Origin: Pseudomonadota bacterium
GTDB lineage: Bacteria; Pseudomonadota; Alphaproteobacteria; Acetobacterales; Acetobacteraceae
Direction of reading: 5' to 3'
Assembly (NCBI GenBank): GCA_021781835.1
Contig: JAJXWD010000026.1
Span: forward strand, 1-37,514
DNA length: 37,514 nucleotides
Position 1 is the first letter of the stretch. The number at the start of each line of letters is the position of its first letter. This document shows, piece by piece, positions 33,475 through 37,514 of the stretch. The notes below the pieces were generated by a model, which saw nothing but the letters and a program-made list of their open reading frames with translations, ran no database searches and was not told the DNA's origin. A program made the position numbers and the translations under genes.

Positions 33475-33503
33475 CACAGCCGGACGGAGACCGTCCGGCT
33501 GTG
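33475..33503 (-). terminator. Perfect 13-bp hairpin after the NCS1 permease
   Basis: CACAGCCGGACGG and CCGTCCGGCTGTG flank a 3-base loop about 40 bases after the permease stop. On the minus strand the stem is followed by TTTCC, a short T stretch. It probably ends or attenuates the creatininase-permease transcript before creatinase. Confidence 0.7.
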
Positions 33504-33542
33504 CCCGGGGGGCGCGGCGCAGAGGGCGCCGGCGCAACGCCT

Positions 33543-34973
33543 TCAGGTGCGGGCGTAGGCCGTTGCGCCCGCCGGGCGCCGGGCCAGCAGCCAATAAACC
33601 AGCGCGGCCGAGCTTATGCCGGCTTCGAAACTCAGATCTCCCCAGCCGAGCACGTTGGTCATAAGCGGGCTGGCATAGGTGGAGGAGTTGGAGAACACCA
33701 GCGACAGCACGATGCCGACGATAAAGGCGGTGACGCCGGGCCAGTAAATGCCGTTGCGGTACCAGTAGCGGCCGGCGCCCCATTTCATCATGTCGGCGGA
33801 ATGGTAATCGCCGCCGCGCAGGAAGTAATCGACGATCACGATCGCCGCCCAGGGGCCGGTCCAGAACACCATGTAGTTCAGGAAGTTCTGGTAGACATCG
33901 AAGAACTCGCCATAATAGACCACCGCGACCCGCACGCAGACCGTGAACAGCGCGATGACCGCCAGGGAGATGAGCCGGGTCATGGGCAGGCGCAGCGCCA
34001 GCAGCCCCAGGCTGGCCGTGTAGCCGTTGGGCACATTGGCCGCGACACCGCCGAAAATGACCGCGATGAGCAGCGGCACCATGAACCAGGTGGGCAGGAA
34101 ATGCCCGAGCTGGCTGACCGGGTCGTTGCCGAGATTGCCGCCCACCGCGATGGCGAACACCACGCCGATGATCTCGCACAGCGTGAGGGAGACGAACTGG
34201 CCAAGCCCGGCGGAGAGGGCGATTTTTTTCCAGCTCATCGTGGGCGGGAAATAGCGGCTGTAATCGGAGGCGAAATTGGTCCAGCCGATGGGATAGGAAA
34301 CGATGATGCCCAGCGCCACCAGCCACGCGCCAAACGAGCCCGTGTGGCTGTTGAAGCTGAACAGCTCTTGCGCCGGCACATGCGGCACCACGAAATAGGC
34401 GAGCCCGAAGAACAGCACCGCCAGCACCACGGCGATCATCCCCTCGGCGGCGATGATGGTGGCATGGCCATAAACCGCGACCAGGATCTCGGCCGCCAGC
34501 ACCACCCCCAGCGCCACCCACACCGCGCCATGGCCGCCAAAGCCGGCGAGGTTGAACAGCTCCTCCAGCGCCTGGGTGGCGACGATGGAGTTGATCGAGA
34601 ACCAGCTGAGCGCCGAGACGACGTTGACGATCTTGGGCAGCACGGAGCCGAGCTGGCCAAAACACACGCGCGATGTCATCATGCCCGACGTGCCCGTGCG
34701 CGGCCCCTGGATCGAGGTCAGCCCGACCATCAGGCAGCCGATGAGGTTGCCGACCAGAATGGCCAGGATGGATTGGGTGAAGGTGACGCCAACCGAAAGG
34801 GCGAACGCGCCGGTGACGATGACGACATAATTGACATTGGCGCCAACCCATAATTTGAACAGCTCGAAGGCCGAGCCATGCCGATCCTTGGGGGGAATCG
34901 GGTCTATGCCGTGCTGTTCGATCGCGCCGACCTTGTCGGTCGCGATGACGGCGTGAGCCATATCACTTGTCAT
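33543..34973 (-). CDS. NCS1-family permease, probable creatinine or creatine transporter
   Basis: The 476-residue protein has about twelve membrane helices and NCS1 (cytosine/purine/allantoin permease) features. These are FELFKLWVGANVNYVVIVTG at the start, IQGPRTGTSGMMTSR after helix 2, and the middle segment YPIGWTNFASDYSRYFP. A GGAGG site precedes the ATG. It lies between creatininase and creatinase on the same strand, so uptake of creatinine or creatine is the likely job. That rests on context, because NCS1 substrates cannot be told from sequence alone. CodB-type cytosine permeases are the nearest general relatives. Confidence 0.87.
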   Translation of the reverse strand: MTSDMAHAVIATDKVGAIEQHGIDPIPPKDRHGSAFELFKLWVGANVNYVVIVTGAFALSVGVTFTQSILAILVGNLIGCLMVGLTSIQGPRTGTSGMMTSRVCFGQLGSVLPKIVNVVSALSWFSINSIVATQALEELFNLAGFGGHGAVWVALGVVLAAEILVAVYGHATIIAAEGMIAVVLAVLFFGLAYFVVPHVPAQELFSFNSHTGSFGAWLVALGIIVSYPIGWTNFASDYSRYFPPTMSWKKIALSAGLGQFVSLTLCEIIGVVFAIAVGGNLGNDPVSQLGHFLPTWFMVPLLIAVIFGGVAANVPNGYTASLGLLALRLPMTRLISLAVIALFTVCVRVAVVYYGEFFDVYQNFLNYMVFWTGPWAAIVIVDYFLRGGDYHSADMMKWGAGRYWYRNGIYWPGVTAFIVGIVLSLVFSNSSTYASPLMTNVLGWGDLSFEAGISSAALVYWLLARRPAGATAYART

Positions 34974-35030
34974 TACGTTATCCTCCAGATTTTATTATGA
35001 GATGTTGGGGGGGCGCGGGGCGCGCGCGCT

Positions 35031-35813
35031 TCAGCTTGGCTGAAAATAAGGCTCGCCCCGCAAGGCGGCCGATATGCCGGCGACGGTTACATCGAACAGC
35101 AGCTTGCCTTTGGCCGCCGTCGCCGCCGCGGGCGAGGAGAGGCAGCCCGAAGGCGGGGTCCAGGCGGGCAGCGGCGGAAACACGGTGTAGGGCGGAAATT
35201 TCGCCGGCGGCTGCGCGGGGGCCAGCGCCATGTCCACCAGCTCGGGCTTGAGGTGGAGCATCAGCGAGGTTTCGAGAATGCCGCCATGCTCGACATCCCA
35301 GCCCGTGAAATCGGCCGGGAAAACCTGCCCGATGGTGTCTTCGGTCACGAAATCCCAATAGGAGATCACGAGGACATGGAAATCCTCGATGCCGGCCCAT
35401 TTCAGCTCCTGGATGGCCAGCTCTATGCCTTCGGTGGCGAAAGGCATGTTTTCATAATGCCCGTTCATCACCGCCACGCGGCGCACGCCATGGCGGCCGA
35501 ACTCCTTCAGCACATCCTTGAGCGCCAGGCTGAGGGTGTGGCCATCGAGGCTGGTGGTGCCGCATAAATGGTTGCCGCCGCCGCTTTTTTGCTGGGATTT
35601 GGCGCCATAGGCGAAAGGCGGGGCCACCAGCGCGCCGATATTTCGCGCCACCGCCGCGGAAATGGCGGTGGGGATGATGACGTCGGGGTTCATGGACATA
35701 TGCGGCCCGTGCTGCTCGAGCGCGCCGAGCGGCAACAGCACCGGCTGGCGCTCATCCTGCACACGGCGGCGATACTCGGTCCATGCCAGCTCGTCGATCA
35801 TGACGTTAACCAT
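35031..35813 (-). CDS. crnA: Creatininase (creatinine amidohydrolase)
   Basis: The 260-residue protein has the creatininase-family signature LPLGALEQHGPHMSMNPDVI with likely metal ligands Glu33, His35 and Asp44. It also has VMNGHYEN with His118 and Glu120, and a later VEHGGILETSLML segment. The length equals that of the Pseudomonas enzyme as I recall it. It opens the lactam ring of creatinine to give creatine, which creatinase then splits. It is the first gene of the minus-strand catabolic series and is divergent from the LysR regulator. A GAGAGG site is about 12 bases from the chosen ATG, and an inner ATG four codons on has no visible ribosome site. Confidence 0.92.
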   Translation of the reverse strand: MVNVMIDELAWTEYRRRVQDERQPVLLPLGALEQHGPHMSMNPDVIIPTAISAAVARNIGALVAPPFAYGAKSQQKSGGGNHLCGTTSLDGHTLSLALKDVLKEFGRHGVRRVAVMNGHYENMPFATEGIELAIQELKWAGIEDFHVLVISYWDFVTEDTIGQVFPADFTGWDVEHGGILETSLMLHLKPELVDMALAPAQPPAKFPPYTVFPPLPAWTPPSGCLSSPAAATAAKGKLLFDVTVAGISAALRGEPYFQPS

Positions 35814-36004
35814 CGGCGTTCAGTTCCTCTCGTTGAATACGGCCTCGCGCCGCGTGACGTTCCTCGTTTCCGCCCATCGCTTATCCGGCTCGTGGCCGGT
35901 TTTTGCCTTGCGCGATCGGCGTGCCCCTTGCAAACCGGCAGATCTTTCCTTTGCCGGCGCTGTCTGATAAAGTGAGTTTTCTTCAAGCAAAAATCTTTGT
36001 CAAA

Positions 36005-36038
36005 CGAGAAAAACTCACAGAAAAATGAGAAAAACTCA
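36005..36038. promoter_or_regulatory. Tandem LysR-type operator boxes
   Basis: GAGAAAAACTCA occurs twice, as CGAGAAAAACTCA (36005-36017) and TGAGAAAAACTCA (36026-36038). The centres are 21 bp apart, two helical turns. A looser TGAGTTTTCTTCA lies at 35973-35985. The boxes sit between the creatininase and regulator starts, as expected for LysR autoregulation and activation. Confidence 0.65.
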
Positions 36039-36068
36039 TCTAACACCTCATCCAGACAAGGAGCCGAG

Positions 36069-36953
36069 ATGGGCTACGCGCCGCTGAACGCCTTGAAAGT
36101 GTTTGAGGCGGTGTTTCGCCATGGCACCTTTTACGGCGCGGCCGAGGAGCTGAATGTCACCCCTTCGGCGATCAGCCATCAAATGCGCCATTTGGAGGAG
36201 TGGCTGGGCACCAGCCTGCTCGACCGGCGCGGCAAGCAGCTTAAATTCGGCGCCCATGCCGTCTCGCTGGCCGGGGCGCTGCGTTTGGCGTTCTCGGACA
36301 TAGACCGCGCCTGCCAGGAGGTGCGGCGGAAAAACAAGAACCAGCAACTGACCGTCGCGGTCATTCCCTCGGTCGCCATTTGCTGGCTCATTCCAAGGCT
36401 GGCGCTGTTCCGGGAGCTGGAGCCCAAGATCGACCTCAAGATCGTTTACGCCATTTTCGGGCATGAGATTAACTTCGAGGATGTCGATATCGCCATTGTC
36501 TATGCGGATGAAAAACCCGTCATCCCCAAGATGGAGACCATGCAGTTTCTCTCGGGCGCCAGCACGCCGGTGTGCAGCCAGAGCTTCATCGCCGGGCATC
36601 CCGGTCTGGACAGCCCCGAAGCCATCGCCCGCTGCAACCTGCTGCACGATACCGATACCACCGGCTGGCATGACTGGCTGGGCGAGGCTTACCCCGCCAA
36701 AAACGGCATGCTGGCCGATGTCGTGTTTGGGGATTTCAACCTGCTGCGCGCCGCCGTGCTGGCGGGCCAGGGCATCGCGCTGTGCCCCACCGCCATCATC
36801 CGCGACGATCTGGCGGCGGGGCGGCTGACGCAATTATCGGGGCGCACCATCAATGAGCACTATAATTACTTCGCCCTCCGCCGCGCCTTGCCGGAAAGCG
36901 GACCGGTTGACATTTTCTTCAACTGGCTCATCCGCATGGCCGCCACACCATGA
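36069..36953 (+). CDS. LysR-family (GcvA-type) regulator of the creatinine locus
   Basis: The ATG after AAGGAG gives 294 residues. A longer frame from a TTG at 35997 would run through the operator boxes and is rejected. The N-terminal winged helix is typical: LNALKVFEAVFRHGTFYGAA, then ELNVTPSAISHQMRHLEEWL. The effector domain begins near residue 90 (QQLTVAVIPSVAICWLIPRL), and DVDIAIVYAD is the GcvA-branch motif. The gene is divergent from creatininase, with palindromic boxes between them. It most likely activates the creatinine genes in response to creatinine or creatine, which is inferred. Confidence 0.88.
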   Translation: MGYAPLNALKVFEAVFRHGTFYGAAEELNVTPSAISHQMRHLEEWLGTSLLDRRGKQLKFGAHAVSLAGALRLAFSDIDRACQEVRRKNKNQQLTVAVIPSVAICWLIPRLALFRELEPKIDLKIVYAIFGHEINFEDVDIAIVYADEKPVIPKMETMQFLSGASTPVCSQSFIAGHPGLDSPEAIARCNLLHDTDTTGWHDWLGEAYPAKNGMLADVVFGDFNLLRAAVLAGQGIALCPTAIIRDDLAAGRLTQLSGRTINEHYNYFALRRALPESGPVDIFFNWLIRMAATP

Positions 36954-36966
36954 GCACCCGCCCGCG

Positions 36967-37514
36967 ATGATCGCCGCCCGCCTGCCCTTCGTGCCGCCCG
37001 AAGCCGCGCTTGCCGCCTTTGCCGGCACGCCGGACCTCGCCTTTCTCGACAGCGCCGCGCGCCATGACCCGCGGGCGCAAACCAGCTATCTCTGCCTCGC
37101 GCCCCGCGCGGTGCTGCGGCTGGAGACCGACCCGTACACGCGCTTGCGCCGCTGGATGGCGGGCTTTACCCCACCGCCCCGCCCGGCGGACTGGCCGTTT
37201 GCGTTCGCGGGCGGGGCGGTGGGGTGGATTGGTTACGATCTGGCCCGGCGCGCCGCCGGGCTGCCCAGCCGCTTTGCCCCGCTGCCCGGCCTGCCCGGCG
37301 GGTGGTTTGGGCTCTATACCCAGATTTTGGGCTTCGACCTCGCCCGCCGCGAGCTGGTTTATCTGGGCCCGGCCGAGGAGCTGGCCAGTGTGGCCGCGCG
37401 GCTGCTCAACGCCCCCGCCCCGCCGCCACCGCCCGCCCTGGCCTGGCGCGCCGAAACGCCGCCGCCCGTCTACCGCCAGCGCCACGAGGCGTTGAAGGCC
37501 TATATCGGGGCGGG
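36967..37514 (+). CDS. pabB: Aminodeoxychorismate synthase component I-like protein (runs off the right edge)
   Basis: The first 182 codons are present. The product begins MIAARLPFVPPEAALAAFAG and contains LAFLDSAARHDPRAQTSYLC, then PFAFAGGAVGWIGYDLARRA. This is the N-terminal layout of the PabB/TrpE family, where FxGGxxGxxGYDL is characteristic. The last visible residues enter the linker before the chorismate-binding domain. PabB makes aminodeoxychorismate for folate synthesis. It starts 13 bases after the LysR stop. Anthranilate synthase component I is a related possibility, but the short N-terminal region favours PabB. Confidence 0.78.
   Translation, partial: MIAARLPFVPPEAALAAFAGTPDLAFLDSAARHDPRAQTSYLCLAPRAVLRLETDPYTRLRRWMAGFTPPPRPADWPFAFAGGAVGWIGYDLARRAAGLPSRFAPLPGLPGGWFGLYTQILGFDLARRELVYLGPAEELASVAARLLNAPAPPPPPALAWRAETPPPVYRQRHEALKAYIGA

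Noticed and set aside
35997-36068. Upstream TTG start for the LysR regulator
   Set aside because: The extra residues are Asn/Ser/Lys-rich and encoded by the operator boxes. The ATG at 36069 has an AAGGAG site and the normal family start.

Overview
The window is GC-rich throughout, with strongly GC-biased third codon positions and tightly packed genes that often overlap by ATGA, GTGA or TGATG. A carbohydrate-selective OprB porin, a fructose PTS with a fused EIIA-HPr-EI protein, YeeE/YedE sulfur permeases, a COQ10-like protein and a GcvA-type LysR regulator together suggest a Gram-negative alphaproteobacterium, perhaps from the Rhodospirillales/Acetobacteraceae. That placement is inferred from gene content and composition; no rRNA or tRNA gene was seen. 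Two genes run off the ends: zwf on the left and a pabB-like gene on the right.

Region 1 (1-7982) is a fructose locus. On the minus strand lie fruB (EIIA-HPr-EI), fruK, fruA, an OprB porin and then zwf, with a divergent LacI-family regulator (fruR). Two copies of a GARAACGATTTC operator core lie in the divergent promoter region. The porin lets sugar through the outer membrane, the PTS imports it as fructose-1-phosphate, FruK makes fructose-1,6-bisphosphate, and zwf would feed the Entner-Doudoroff or pentose phosphate route.

Region 2 (8148-15494) is the least familiar part. It is a compact five-gene plus-strand cluster: a small GT-A-like glycosyltransferase, a 999-residue protein with three glycosyltransferase domains, a Tat-signal low-complexity protein, a secreted helical protein with an EGF-like cysteine motif, and a radical SAM protein with a SPASM-like cysteine region before its radical SAM core. 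The C-terminus of the radical SAM protein resembles the first glycosyltransferase but has lost the DxD metal motif. Both proteins keep the same cysteine/histidine pattern. I propose this as a candidate undescribed system that modifies exported proteins or surface glycans.

Region 3 (15835-28315) is mainly sulfur and anaerobic redox. A minus-strand set encodes a periplasmic rhodanese, two half-size YeeE/YedE permeases, a tiny exported NPCAP-repeat protein, a conserved unknown and a FadL-type outer membrane protein. Divergently transcribed are a Tat-exported molybdopterin oxidoreductase, a four-cluster ferredoxin and an NrfD anchor (PsrABC/PhsABC type), then a rhodanese-fold protein without the usual cysteine and a flavin-barrel/UbiA fusion resembling MenA. 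A perfect FNR-type box (TTGAT-N4-ATCAA) lies in the divergent promoter. A MobA-DUF2478 fusion further on fits the molybdenum cofactor demand.

Region 4 (28312-37514) holds a large PLP-dependent amino acid decarboxylase, a YbfB/YjiJ-type MFS transporter, and a creatinine-degradation locus: creatininase, an NCS1 permease and creatinase, with a divergent LysR regulator. Matching TGAG-N5-CTCA palindromes lie upstream of the regulator and of creatinase. Three families of dispersed palindromic repeats sit in the intergenic gaps; one shows compensatory base changes in its stem.
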